From an uncultured Microbacterium sp. (lineage in GTDB: Bacteria > Actinomycetota > Actinomycetes > Actinomycetales > Microbacteriaceae), in assembly GCF_900078385.1 (NCBI RefSeq), contig NZ_FLQR01000008.1, positions 309,076-373,075 of the forward strand: a stretch of DNA of 64,000 nucleotides, written 5' to 3'. The notes below the pieces were generated by a model. The model saw nothing but the letters and a program-made list of their open reading frames with translations. It did not search any database and had not been told where the DNA came from. This document shows positions 7,570 to 16,022 of this stretch, piece after piece. Both the position numbers and the translations under genes were made by a program. Numbering within the stretch: position 1 is the stretch's first letter; each line of letters starts with the position of its first letter.

Positions 7570-7911
7570 ATGGCCGAGGACGCCGTCTGGATCGACTACG
7601 CGACGCTGCGTCGCACGAGCGGTCGCCTGGGCCGCATCATCGACGAGCTCGAAGAGGCCGGCAGCCTGTCCGACGAGCTGCGCGTCGCGATCGGGTCCCC
7701 CTTCGGTAAGGACCGGCTGCGCGACAAGGTGGGCGATTTCGAATCCCGCTGGGACAACCGCCGCGGCGATCTCATCCGCGACATCACGAAGATCCACGAC
7801 CACGTCGTCGGCGTCGTCGACGGCTTCGCCGACTGGGATGCCGAGACCGCCGCCGGGATGGATGTCGACGCGTCCGGGCTGAGCGACGCGACCCGGCCGA
7901 CCCCGGCCTGA
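7570..7911 (+). CDS. Small helical T7SS-associated protein, module B (113 aa)
   Basis: Paralogue of the 110-aa module A protein, with the matching core D-F-E-S-R-W-D-N-R-R-G and a later D-W-D. The ATG at 7570 is chosen over 7552 because GAGGGAGGGG (7555-7564) lies directly upstream of it at normal spacing. No signal peptide or membrane segment. It is first in a unit with its own palindromic promoter. It may pair with the WXG100 protein or with the hairpin protein encoded next. Function unknown. Confidence 0.72.
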   Translation: MAEDAVWIDYATLRRTSGRLGRIIDELEEAGSLSDELRVAIGSPFGKDRLRDKVGDFESRWDNRRGDLIRDITKIHDHVVGVVDGFADWDAETAAGMDVDASGLSDATRPTPA

Positions 7912-7929
7912 CACGGAGGAACCCTGACC

Positions 7930-9144
7930 ATGGAACGTTCCCCGGGAGGTCGCCGCATCGAGGAGCTCGAGGGCGAAGCCGCCACGATCATCCGCCGCGG
8001 CCGCCGCATCGAGTCGATCGGGCGGCAGATGATCCAGAGCGCGGACGTGCTCGAAGACCTCGTCGACGGCGACGACCAGCGCGGCAAGGCGATCGACAAG
8101 ATCCGCGAGATCGTCGGCGACACCTACGTCGAGCTGCGCCGCGCCGGTCGGATGTACGAGCCGACCGGCCCCGTCCTCATCGACTACGGCCAGGCCGTCG
8201 GCGAGGTCCAGCCCCTCATCCGCATCGCGGTGTCGGCGTGCGAGCAGGCGTGGGTCGACTACGCGGCAGCGCCGAGCCACCCGACGGCGCTGCTGGACAT
8301 GGTCCCGGACCTCGCAGAGAGCCGGCGCGAGGACAACGAGCGCAAGGACGAGCTCTACGACGACTGGGTGCTCGAGGCGCGCGCCTTCGACCGGCACTAC
8401 GACACCTGGGAGGACGCATTCGACGCCGCCGTCACCGGGATCGGGGAGGTGCTGGAGGGGGCGATCGAGGACAGCTTCTGGGATGACCTCGACGGGGTCG
8501 TGGCCGTCGTGCTGGAGGTCCTGGGCTGGGTCTCCCTCGTCATCGCGATCGCCGGCATCATCATCGGCGGACCCATCTTCGCGCTCATCGGGGCGGTGCT
8601 CGGAGTGGTCACCCTGCTGCTGACCGCCTACCAGGTCCTCCGGCAGGATGCCGGGGCGGACAAGCTCATCATCGCGATCATCGGCGTCATCCCCTTCGGC
8701 AAGGTCGGCAAGCTCTTCCAGGGCCGCGCCGGGATGCTCGCCTTCGGCGGCGAGATGGTCACGGCGTTCCGCCCGTCCGCGTGGTCCGCGGCCGGCGGCC
8801 AGCTGCGCAACATGTCGATCCTGTCCCGGTTCGCCGGCGGGGGAGTGACCGGAGCGCAAGCCGCGTTCCGGGGCCTGTGGAGCATGAACAACCCCGCGGG
8901 GGCCGGCGACATCATGTGCCGGTTCATGTTCGGCCGGAACTCCCAGGGGCTCACCGACCTGGCTGAGACCGTCGGAGGGTCCGTCAACGGGTGGTGCACG
9001 TCCAGCACGATCTCGGCGGCGTGGGAGGGCGGCTACATGATGGTCTCCGGAGCGTGGGGGGTCGGCGACAAGATCGCGACCTGGACGGGCAACAAGGACC
9101 TGAAGCCCAGCAGCGTCCTGCCGTGGGTCGGGGCGCTCCTGTGA
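7930..9144 (+). CDS. T7SS-module protein with central membrane hairpin, module B (404 aa)
   Basis: Preceded by GGAGGAA eight bases before the ATG. The N-terminal ~185 residues are charged and helical and contain the shared YDTWEDAFDAAV segment. Residues about 190-237 form a hydrophobic hairpin, followed by IIGVIPFGKVGKLF (about 250-263), which aligns with the equivalent turn in module A. The C-terminal region differs between the two proteins and here contains two Cys residues (one in a CTSST segment). A conserved front with a diverged tail is the pattern of polymorphic exported proteins, but I find no nuclease, lipase or ADP-ribosyltransferase motif. Candidate type VII effector or apparatus part. 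Confidence 0.7.
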   Translation: MERSPGGRRIEELEGEAATIIRRGRRIESIGRQMIQSADVLEDLVDGDDQRGKAIDKIREIVGDTYVELRRAGRMYEPTGPVLIDYGQAVGEVQPLIRIAVSACEQAWVDYAAAPSHPTALLDMVPDLAESRREDNERKDELYDDWVLEARAFDRHYDTWEDAFDAAVTGIGEVLEGAIEDSFWDDLDGVVAVVLEVLGWVSLVIAIAGIIIGGPIFALIGAVLGVVTLLLTAYQVLRQDAGADKLIIAIIGVIPFGKVGKLFQGRAGMLAFGGEMVTAFRPSAWSAAGGQLRNMSILSRFAGGGVTGAQAAFRGLWSMNNPAGAGDIMCRFMFGRNSQGLTDLAETVGGSVNGWCTSSTISAAWEGGYMMVSGAWGVGDKIATWTGNKDLKPSSVLPWVGALL

Positions 9145-9812
9145 CGGCGGCGACGACCGGGTCCGCTGCGCTCACCGGCACCCCGACAGCGCCCCCGCCC
9201 GGGTGGGGCGAGGGACTCTGGCGGCTGTCCGGCCGCAGCGAGACCGCGGGGTGGCTGCTGCAGCCCTCTCGTGTCGAGGATGCCGACGCCTGGGTCGACA
9301 CGCAGACGGCGGAGCTGCGCGGAGCGTGGGGCGAGCGCTGGCGTACCGAGGATGAGGCCTCCGTCCGCGCGCTCCTGCGCCTCGGGCTCGACGCCCGACC
9401 CGCCGAGGCCGCGCTCGCCTTCCAGCTGTGGCCGGTCCCGGCGCCGCTTGTCGCGCATGTGCACGTGGGCTACGGTGCCGCGCCGGAGGCGCCGGTCGGC
9501 CCCGACGCCGGCAGCCTCTACGAGGCGGCCGGTCTCGGCTTCGGCGTCCAGGCCGTGCGCCGCGTCCGGGACGCCGACCTCGACCTCATCGGTCTCGACA
9601 TCGTCTTCCTCGCGGACAGCGCGGCGGTCGTCGCCTCCTTCGAGCCCACCGTGCCGGAGCTGTTCGCCCTGCTGGTCGGACAGTTCCACGCCTTCGTCCA
9701 GACCCTCGAGTTCGTCGCGCCCGACGGGCGGCCGGTCCGCGCGGCGGCGCCGGCCGGGTTCCTCGACGCGTCCGCCGATGCGGACTGGGCTGATACCGTG
9801 CCGACAGGATGA
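9141..9812 (+). CDS. Orphan soluble T7SS-module protein, module B (223 aa)
   Basis: GTG start overlapping the previous stop (GTGA). Soluble; begins with a Thr/Ala/Pro-rich stretch, then PGWGEGLWRLSG and an alpha/beta body. It looks like the counterpart of the 187-aa module A protein by pattern and by its place among the small module genes, although the gene order differs (it comes before the membrane protein here and after it in module A). The stop overlaps the next start (ATGA). Function unknown. Confidence 0.62.
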   Translation: MTAATTGSAALTGTPTAPPPGWGEGLWRLSGRSETAGWLLQPSRVEDADAWVDTQTAELRGAWGERWRTEDEASVRALLRLGLDARPAEAALAFQLWPVPAPLVAHVHVGYGAAPEAPVGPDAGSLYEAAGLGFGVQAVRRVRDADLDLIGLDIVFLADSAAVVASFEPTVPELFALLVGQFHAFVQTLEFVAPDGRPVRAAAPAGFLDASADADWADTVPTG

Positions 9813-10615
9813 GTTTCCGTCACGCGAGCGCCCGGGAGTGGGCGCAGGAGCATTCCCTGGCCGCTCCGGTCCGCCTGGGGCTCCTCGAGGTGATGGCGTT
9901 CCAGCGGCATCCCGACATCTACGGCCTCTTCGGCGCGGACGGCGCCGTGCTCGCCGCGCGCGAGACGGCCCGCCGCCCGTCGCCGGCGCGCCGCGCGGGC
10001 ACGGCGCTCGCCGTCATCCTCGCGGTCGTCGGCGCCGCCGCCCCGGTCGTCGCCGTCGCGGCGATGGGCGGCGACCGCTTCAACTTCTTCCGGATGGATG
10101 CCGCGGCATCGGTGCCGTTCGCGGGCGCGATGTTCGTCCTGGCCGCCGTGGCCCAGCTCGTCCTGCTGGTCGGCTGGCTGCGCGGCGGCGCCCGCTACGA
10201 CGGCCTCCTGCTCGGGATCGTCCTGGTCGCGGTCGTCTTCTCCGGCTTCGCCGCCGTGGGGATGCCGAACACCGCCGCCACCGACGGCTTCGACGGATGG
10301 GCGCCGTGGTACCCGCCGGTCCTCGCGTGCCTGGTGATCGCCGTCGTGACAGCGATCGCGATGCTGCTCCGGTTCCGCGCGCGCGTTCCGGAGACGGTCG
10401 CCGAGGCCCCCGAGACGATGTCGTCGACGGTCGCCGTCGCACGGATCCGCGCGAAGACGGCGGCGCTCCGGCACGAGGAGCGCGCCGCCATCACGGCGGA
10501 CCGCGATGCCGCCCTCGTGGTCCTGCATGAGCGGGGCGTCATCGAGGCCGGGCTGCTCGAGCGCGCCCGGACCGCCCAGCCCGGCACGCTGTTCACGCTG
10601 GACGACGAGACATGA
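9809..10615 (+). CDS. Four-helix membrane protein, module B (268 aa)
   Basis: Has a soluble N-terminal ~60 residues, four hydrophobic helices (about 66-90, 105-130, 133-155 and 172-192) and a charged C-terminal tail of ~75 residues that ends with a predicted helix. The helix order and the Trp-containing loop before helix 4 recall the 163-aa protein of module A, which lacks both soluble ends. Start overlaps the previous stop (ATGA). No recognised family; possibly an anchor or immunity-like partner for the hairpin protein. Confidence 0.65.
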   Translation: MSFRHASAREWAQEHSLAAPVRLGLLEVMAFQRHPDIYGLFGADGAVLAARETARRPSPARRAGTALAVILAVVGAAAPVVAVAAMGGDRFNFFRMDAAASVPFAGAMFVLAAVAQLVLLVGWLRGGARYDGLLLGIVLVAVVFSGFAAVGMPNTAATDGFDGWAPWYPPVLACLVIAVVTAIAMLLRFRARVPETVAEAPETMSSTVAVARIRAKTAALRHEERAAITADRDAALVVLHERGVIEAGLLERARTAQPGTLFTLDDET

Positions 10616-10628
10616 CGAGAGGACCCCG

Positions 10629-11306
10629 GTGAACGACGCCGCCGCGACCGACGACCCCCTGCAGAGCACGCCCGAACGCGTCAGCCTGCGCGAGAGCCTC
10701 GGGGCGGCCGGCCCCGGCTTCGACCTCGCCCTGCCCACCGGGTGGGTACGTCGCGAGGCGACGGCCGGTCAGCGCGACGAGATGGTCGCCGCGGTGCGCG
10801 GCCGACTCCTGCAGGCGCACCGTCCCGACCTGTTCGCCCGCGTCCGGCCGCTCCTCGACGACGCCTTCCAGCAGATGGCGCAGGCGTCGGTCATCGCCTT
10901 CTTCACCCCGGCGACCGGGGACGACGAGGCGCTCGCCCTGCCGGCCTCGCTGGTGGCATCCATCCGTACTCCCACGACCCCCGGCGGTACCCTCGACCCG
11001 CTCGTGCAGGCGCTCGTCCGCGAGGCGGGCGCCACGCCCCTCCTGGGCGACACGCGGTTCCTGCGGTTCGAGCGCGAGTCGCGTCAGCGACTGGAGGACA
11101 CCGATTTCCTCAGCACGCAGATCGTGTACCTGACGCCGATCCCGGGCACCCGCCGGCGGCGCGGACTGCAGTTGACCGCCACGATCGCCCGGCCGCTCGA
11201 CACCCCCGCGGATGATCGTCCGCTCGTCCTGATCCGGACGCTTCTGGACCTCTCCGTGTCGTCCCTGACCTGGACGGCGCCGGCTCAGACGGCCGGCCGG
11301 CCGTAG
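10629..11306 (+). CDS. Orphan soluble T7SS-module protein, LPTGW type, module B (225 aa)
   Basis: GTG start 13 bases after the preceding stop, with GAGAGG upstream. Contains LPTGWVRR, then a helix with D-E-M-V-A-A-V-R-x-R-L and a beta-rich body with F-L-S-T-Q-I-V-Y. This matches the 189-aa module A protein segment by segment. Its 3' end overlaps the convergent flavoprotein gene by 22 bp, marking the end of the locus. Possible cytoplasmic chaperone; function not shown by the sequence. Confidence 0.65.
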   Translation: MNDAAATDDPLQSTPERVSLRESLGAAGPGFDLALPTGWVRREATAGQRDEMVAAVRGRLLQAHRPDLFARVRPLLDDAFQQMAQASVIAFFTPATGDDEALALPASLVASIRTPTTPGGTLDPLVQALVREAGATPLLGDTRFLRFERESRQRLEDTDFLSTQIVYLTPIPGTRRRRGLQLTATIARPLDTPADDRPLVLIRTLLDLSVSSLTWTAPAQTAGRP

Positions 11307-12709
11307 TCCTCCAGCCACCGCAGCCACAGCTCGCTCACCGTCGGATAGGCCGGGACGGCGTGCCAGAGGCGCGCGAGCGGCACCTCGCCGACGATCGCGA
11401 TCGTCGCCGCGTGCAGCAGCTCGGCGACCTCGGGACCGACGAAGGTCGCCCCGACCAGGACATGCCGATCGCTGTCGATCACCGCCCGGGCCTGTCCCCG
11501 GTACGCATCCGAGTACGTCGTGGACCCGGCCAGCTCGGCGAGGTCCACGTCCAGGATCCGCACCGACCGGCCGGCCGCTGCGGCCGCCGCCGAGCTGAGT
11601 CCGACGGAGGCCACCTCGGGATCGGCGAACACGACCTGCGGCACCGCGGCGTGGTCGGCCGTGGCGGCGTGCGCGCCCCACGGACCATCCTCGACCGCCG
11701 CTCCGCGGGCGCGCGCCGCGATGACGTCGCCGGCCGCACGAGCCTGATACTTCCCCTGGTGGGTCAGCAGGGCACGGTGGTTGACGTCGCCGACGGCGTA
11801 CAGCCAGTCCGTTCCCTGCACGCGCAGCGTGTCGTCGACGTCGAGCCATTCGCCGGGCATCAGCCCCACGGTCTCGAGCCCGATCCGCATCGTGCGCGGT
11901 ACGCGCCCGGTCGCCACGAGCACGCGCTCGGCCGCGACGCGCCCGCCGTCCGACAGGACGACGACCGCGCCGTCGTCGGTGCCGTGCACCGCGGACGCCG
12001 TCGCTCCGAGGCGCACCGTGACCCCCAGCGCCGCCAGGCCTTCCTGCACAGCCTGTCCCGCGAAGTCCTCCACCCCCGAGAGCAGGCCTGAGCGCGCCAC
12101 GATCGTGACGTCGGTGCCGAAGCCCGCATAGGCGGTCGCCATCTCCACCGCCACCACGCCGCCCCCCAGGATCACGAGGGAGACCGGGGCGGACGGCGAT
12201 GAGGTGGCGTCGCGGCTCGTCCACGGCTCCACCTCGCGGAGCCCCGGAATGTCGGGCATCAGCGCGGCCGAACCGGTGCAGACCGCGACGGCGTGGCGGG
12301 CGACGAGGCGCGTCTCCCCGCCCTCGGGCGAGGTCACCGTGACCTGCTTCGGCCCGGTCAGCGCGCCGTGGCCCCGCACCAGGTCGATGCCCGCGCCCTC
12401 CAGCCAGCGGACCTGCCCGCCGTCGTCCCAGTCGTGCACGATCCGGTCGCGCCGCGCGAAGACGGCGGCGACATCGAGCTCGCCCGTCACGGCCTGCCGC
12501 GCGCCGTCGACGTTCCGCGCCGCGCGCACACTCGCCGCGCTGCGCAGCAGCGACTTCGACGGCATGCACGCCCAGTACGAGCAGTCGCCGCCGACGAGCT
12601 CGGCTTCCACGATCACGACCGAGAGGCCGCCCTGCACGGCACGGTCGGCCACATTCTCGCCGACTGCGCCGGCGCCGATCACGATGAGGTCGTATTCGCG
12701 CGAAGTCAT
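11285..12709 (-). CDS. Class I pyridine nucleotide-disulfide oxidoreductase (dihydrolipoamide dehydrogenase/mercuric reductase-like)
   Basis: 474 residues, a normal length for the family. The N-terminal FAD-binding GAGAVGENVA follows YDLIVI. A redox-active pair Cys43-Cys48 sits in GGDCSYWACMPSK, and a second Rossmann motif GGGVVAVEMA follows near the middle. The C-terminal dimerisation part ends in HAVPAYPTVSELW, where the His-x-x-x-x-Thr environment is typical. The N-terminal extended open frame up to 12925 has no support, so the ATG at 12709 is used. The enzyme would transfer electrons from NAD(P)H through FAD to a disulfide. The substrate is unclear, because no lipoyl-enzyme, merR or mercury gene is nearby. 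It converges on the T7SS locus and diverges from the sugar importer. Confidence 0.88.
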   Translation of the reverse strand: MTSREYDLIVIGAGAVGENVADRAVQGGLSVVIVEAELVGGDCSYWACMPSKSLLRSAASVRAARNVDGARQAVTGELDVAAVFARRDRIVHDWDDGGQVRWLEGAGIDLVRGHGALTGPKQVTVTSPEGGETRLVARHAVAVCTGSAALMPDIPGLREVEPWTSRDATSSPSAPVSLVILGGGVVAVEMATAYAGFGTDVTIVARSGLLSGVEDFAGQAVQEGLAALGVTVRLGATASAVHGTDDGAVVVLSDGGRVAAERVLVATGRVPRTMRIGLETVGLMPGEWLDVDDTLRVQGTDWLYAVGDVNHRALLTHQGKYQARAAGDVIAARARGAAVEDGPWGAHAATADHAAVPQVVFADPEVASVGLSSAAAAAAGRSVRILDVDLAELAGSTTYSDAYRGQARAVIDSDRHVLVGATFVGPEVAELLHAATIAIVGEVPLARLWHAVPAYPTVSELWLRWLEDYGRPAV

Positions 12710-12909
12710 GCGCTCACGGTACTCATGACGAGCCGATCGCGCACGGGTCCCCTGGTCGCCTTTACACCCCGAGCACCATCCGCACAAGGACGTTGCCGGG
12801 TGCCCCCGCGGCGACGAGCGTGGGCAACAGCATCGGTCGGAACCATCGTCGGTCCCGACCAGGGAGTGTCCTGCGGCGCGAGCCGCGACGCGGATGAAGG
12901 AGCACGACA
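12710..12909. promoter_or_regulatory. Divergent intergenic region upstream of the first sugar importer
   Basis: 200 bp separate the flavoprotein and solute-binding protein genes. A GGTCGG...CCGACC inverted repeat lies at about 12835-12863. GAAGGAG just before 12910 is the ribosome site. No convincing -35/-10 pair is seen. Confidence 0.35.
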
Positions 12910-14196
12910 ATGCAAAGACGCACACTGATCATCGCTGCAGCAGCGGCATCCACCCTCGCCCTCACCGCCTGCGGCGGAGGCGGCGGCAATCAGGCCGCCG
13001 ACCCGGAGGGCCGCGGCGACATCACCATCTGGTACTCCAACAACGAGCAGGAGATCGCCTGGGGCAAGCAGATGGTGGAGGCGTGGAACGCGGAGAACCC
13101 CGACGAGCAGGTGAAGGCGCAGGAGATCCCCGCCGGGTCCTCCAGCGAAGAGGTCATCGGCGCGGCCATCACTGCCGGCAACGCCCCGTGCCTCATCTTC
13201 AACACCGCCCCCGCGGCCGTCCCGCAGTTCCAGAAGCAGGGTGGCCTCGTGAACCTGTCGGAGTTCACTGACGGCGATGACTACATCACGGAGCGCAGCG
13301 GCGACCTCGCCGAGCAGTACCGCTCCGCGGACGGGTCGTTCTATCAGCTGCCCTGGAAGTCCAACCCGGTCATGATCTTCTACAACAAGGACATGTTCCA
13401 GGAGGCCGGCCTCGATGCCGAGAATCCTTCCCTGTCGACGTACGACGAGTTCCTCGAGACGGCGCGGACGCTCAAGGAGAAGGGCGTCGCACAGTACGCG
13501 ATCAACCCGGCACCGACGAGCGAGTTCTTCCAGTCGTGGTTCGACTTCTATCCCCTCTACGCCGCGCAGACCGGCGGCACGCTGCTGCTCGAGGACGGCA
13601 AGGCCACCTTCGACAGCGCGGAGGGCAAGGATGTCGCCGAGTTCTGGCGGACGTTGTACGAGGAGAAGCTCGCCGGTCAGGAGCAGTACCAGGGCGACGC
13701 CTTCGCGGACGGGTACGCCGCGATGTCGATCGTCGGCCCGTGGGCCATCTCCGTCTACGGCGACGCCGTGAACTGGGGCTCGGTCCCGATTCCGACGAAG
13801 GACGGCGCCGAGGCCGCGGATTCCTGGACCTTCAGCGATGCGAAGAACGTCGGCATGTTCACGGCGTGCGAGAACCAGGCGACCGCGTGGGACGTGCTGA
13901 AGTTCGCCACGAGCGAGGAGCAGGACGGACTGTGGCTCGAGACCACCGGACAGATGCCGCTGCGGCAGGATCTCACCGGCACGTACCCGGACTACTTCAC
14001 CGAGAACCCGGCGTACGAAGTGTTCGGAGACCAGGCCGCGCGCACCGTCGAGGTGCCGAACGTGCCGAACTCCGTCGAGATCTGGCAGGCGTTCCGCGAC
14101 GGGTACTCCAAGGCGGTCATCTTCGGCGAGGGCGACATCGACGCGTTCCTCTCCGACACGGCCACGAAGGTCGACCAACTGGCGGCGGGTAACTGA
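12910..14196 (+). CDS. ABC sugar transporter solute-binding lipoprotein (CUT1)
   Basis: 428 residues. A lipoprotein signal peptide ends in LALTAC with the modified Cys at 21, followed by a Gly-rich linker. The mature part begins with ITIWYSNNEQE and continues with IFYNKDMFQEAG and WAISVYG-type segments seen in extracellular solute-binding protein family 1. It would capture an oligosaccharide outside the membrane and hand it to the two permeases encoded next. The next gene starts one base after the stop. The GH130 gene downstream suggests a beta-mannoside or related beta-glycoside as substrate (inference). Confidence 0.9.
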   Translation: MQRRTLIIAAAAASTLALTACGGGGGNQAADPEGRGDITIWYSNNEQEIAWGKQMVEAWNAENPDEQVKAQEIPAGSSSEEVIGAAITAGNAPCLIFNTAPAAVPQFQKQGGLVNLSEFTDGDDYITERSGDLAEQYRSADGSFYQLPWKSNPVMIFYNKDMFQEAGLDAENPSLSTYDEFLETARTLKEKGVAQYAINPAPTSEFFQSWFDFYPLYAAQTGGTLLLEDGKATFDSAEGKDVAEFWRTLYEEKLAGQEQYQGDAFADGYAAMSIVGPWAISVYGDAVNWGSVPIPTKDGAEAADSWTFSDAKNVGMFTACENQATAWDVLKFATSEEQDGLWLETTGQMPLRQDLTGTYPDYFTENPAYEVFGDQAARTVEVPNVPNSVEIWQAFRDGYSKAVIFGEGDIDAFLSDTATKVDQLAAGN

Positions 14197-14197
14197 C

Positions 14198-15184
14198 ATG
14201 ACCGTCGGCGTCGCCGGCGCGCCGGACCGGGAGGGCGCCGCGCAGCCCTCCCGGCGGGCGGCCCCGGCCGCCCCGCCTGAGACCGAGAAGAAGAAGCGCC
14301 GCCGGGGGAGCATCCTCGGGTCGCAGCCGCTCGGCATGGTGTTCATCGCCCCCTATCTGGTATTCCTCGGGATCGTCTTCGCCTACCCGATCGTGTTCGC
14401 GGTGTGGATGTCGTTCCACGACTACTTCTTCGCCGCCCCCGGCGCGGACGTCGACCGGCCGTTCATCGGGTTCGACAACTTCGCCAAGGTCATCGCCGAT
14501 CCGGCGGTCTGGCGGTCGTTCCTGAACGTCGGGATCTTCCTCATCATCAACGTCCCGTTGACGGTCGTGCTCTCGATCGTGCTCGCCACGGCCCTGAACC
14601 GTGTGGTGCACGCCCGCACGTTCTTCCGGGTCAGCTACTACGTGCCGTACGTCACGGCATCCGTCGCCGTCGTGGCGGTGTGGCTGTTCCTGTTCGCGGA
14701 GAACGGTCTCGTCAACAACCTGCTGGGTCCCCTCGCGCCGGTGCCGTCCTGGGTCATCAACTCCGCCCTCGCGATGCCGACGATCGCCTTCTTCGTCACC
14801 TGGAAGGGGCTGGGGTTCTACATCCTGCTCTACCTCGCGGCGCTGCAGAACGTCCCGAACGAGCTGTACGAATCGGTGTCGGTGGACGGGGGCGGGCGGA
14901 TGCGGCAGTTCTTCTCCGTCGTCGTGCCGGGCGTGCGCCCGGCGACCCTGCTCGTCGTCCTGCTCGCGACCATCACCGGCGCGAACCTCTTCACCGAGCC
15001 CTACCTGCTCACCGGTGGCGGCGGTCCGAATGGGGCATCGACCTCGCCCGTGCTGCTGATCTACCAGCGGGGCATCGAACAGGGCAACCCCGACATCGCG
15101 GCGGCGATCGGGGTCATCCTGATCATCTTCGTGCTCGGGATAGCCGCCATCCAGCGCAAGCTCGTGGGAGGTGAGGAATCGTGA
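14198..15184 (+). CDS. ABC sugar transporter permease (MalF/UgpA type)
   Basis: 328 residues with a charged N-terminal cytoplasmic tail of ~45 residues and six hydrophobic helices. The EAA coupling loop reads LYESVSVDGGGRMRQFFSVVVP, as expected for CUT1 permeases that dock with a shared ATPase. It overlaps the second permease start by four bases (GTGA at 15181). Confidence 0.9.
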   Translation: MTVGVAGAPDREGAAQPSRRAAPAAPPETEKKKRRRGSILGSQPLGMVFIAPYLVFLGIVFAYPIVFAVWMSFHDYFFAAPGADVDRPFIGFDNFAKVIADPAVWRSFLNVGIFLIINVPLTVVLSIVLATALNRVVHARTFFRVSYYVPYVTASVAVVAVWLFLFAENGLVNNLLGPLAPVPSWVINSALAMPTIAFFVTWKGLGFYILLYLAALQNVPNELYESVSVDGGGRMRQFFSVVVPGVRPATLLVVLLATITGANLFTEPYLLTGGGGPNGASTSPVLLIYQRGIEQGNPDIAAAIGVILIIFVLGIAAIQRKLVGGEES

Positions 15185-16020
15185 AACGCGCACTGGGCAG
15201 CAAGGTCGCCCTCTACGTCGTGCTGAGCCTCGGCGCGCTGTTCTTCCTCTTCCCCTTCTACTACATGATCGTCGGGTCGCTGCAGACGAAGGTCGACCCG
15301 TCGATCGGCGGCGCCTTCCCGAACCCCGCCAACCTGTCCGTCGACAACTACGTCGCCATCAACGAGCGGATCAACCTGCTGCAGGGGCTGGCGAACTCGG
15401 GGATCTTCACCGGCGGCGTCCTGCTCGGCACGGTCGTGTTCGGTGTTCTCGCCGGGTACGCGCTCGCCGTGCTGCACTGGCGGGGGCGCGGCGTCGCGTT
15501 CGGCCTCGTCCTGCTCGTGCAGGTGATCCCGTTCCAGCTGCTGATGATCCCGCTCTACGTCATGATCGCCCGTGACTTCGGGATGGCCGACAGCTACTTC
15601 GGCATGATCCTGCCGTTCTTCATCAACTCCACGGCGGTGCTGATCTTCCGGCAGTACTTCCTGCAGCTGCCGAAGGAGATGTTCGACGCCGCCCGCATCG
15701 ACGGGGCCGGTGAGTTCCGGCTGCTGTGGAGCGTCGCGCTTCCGCTCGTGCGGCCGGCGCTGCTGACGGCCGTTCTGCTGACCTTCATCGGCCCGTGGAA
15801 CGAATTCCTCTGGCCGTTCCTCATCACGAAGGAGGCGTCGATGCAGCCCCTCGCCGTGTCGCTCGCGAACTTCATCTCGAACATCGCCGCATCCACGGCG
15901 AACCCGTTCGGCGCCATGATGGCCGGCGCCGTCGTCCTCGCCGTCCCCGCCGTGGTGCTGTTTCTGCTGTCGCAGCGGTATTTCACGTCGAACGACATCG
16001 GGTCCGGAGTGAAAGGCTGA
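15181..16020 (+). CDS. ABC sugar transporter permease (MalG/UgpE type)
   Basis: 279 residues, GTG start overlapping the upstream stop. Six membrane helices; the coupling loop is EMFDAARIDGAGEFRLLWSVALP. A GPWNEFLWP motif, very common in the C-terminal half of MalG-type permeases, is present. With the neighbouring genes it forms an importer that lacks its own ATP-binding subunit. The GH130 gene begins two bases after the stop. Confidence 0.9.
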   Translation: MKRALGSKVALYVVLSLGALFFLFPFYYMIVGSLQTKVDPSIGGAFPNPANLSVDNYVAINERINLLQGLANSGIFTGGVLLGTVVFGVLAGYALAVLHWRGRGVAFGLVLLVQVIPFQLLMIPLYVMIARDFGMADSYFGMILPFFINSTAVLIFRQYFLQLPKEMFDAARIDGAGEFRLLWSVALPLVRPALLTAVLLTFIGPWNEFLWPFLITKEASMQPLAVSLANFISNIAASTANPFGAMMAGAVVLAVPAVVLFLLSQRYFTSNDIGSGVKG

Positions 16021-16022
16021 GC

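Noticed and set aside
4800..9144. Known nuclease or other toxin domain in the C-termini of the hairpin proteins
   Set aside because: I looked for HNH, Tox-REase-like, deaminase (HxE/CxxC), ADP-ribosyltransferase and lipase GxSxG patterns and found none. The effector idea stays a hypothesis based on architecture.
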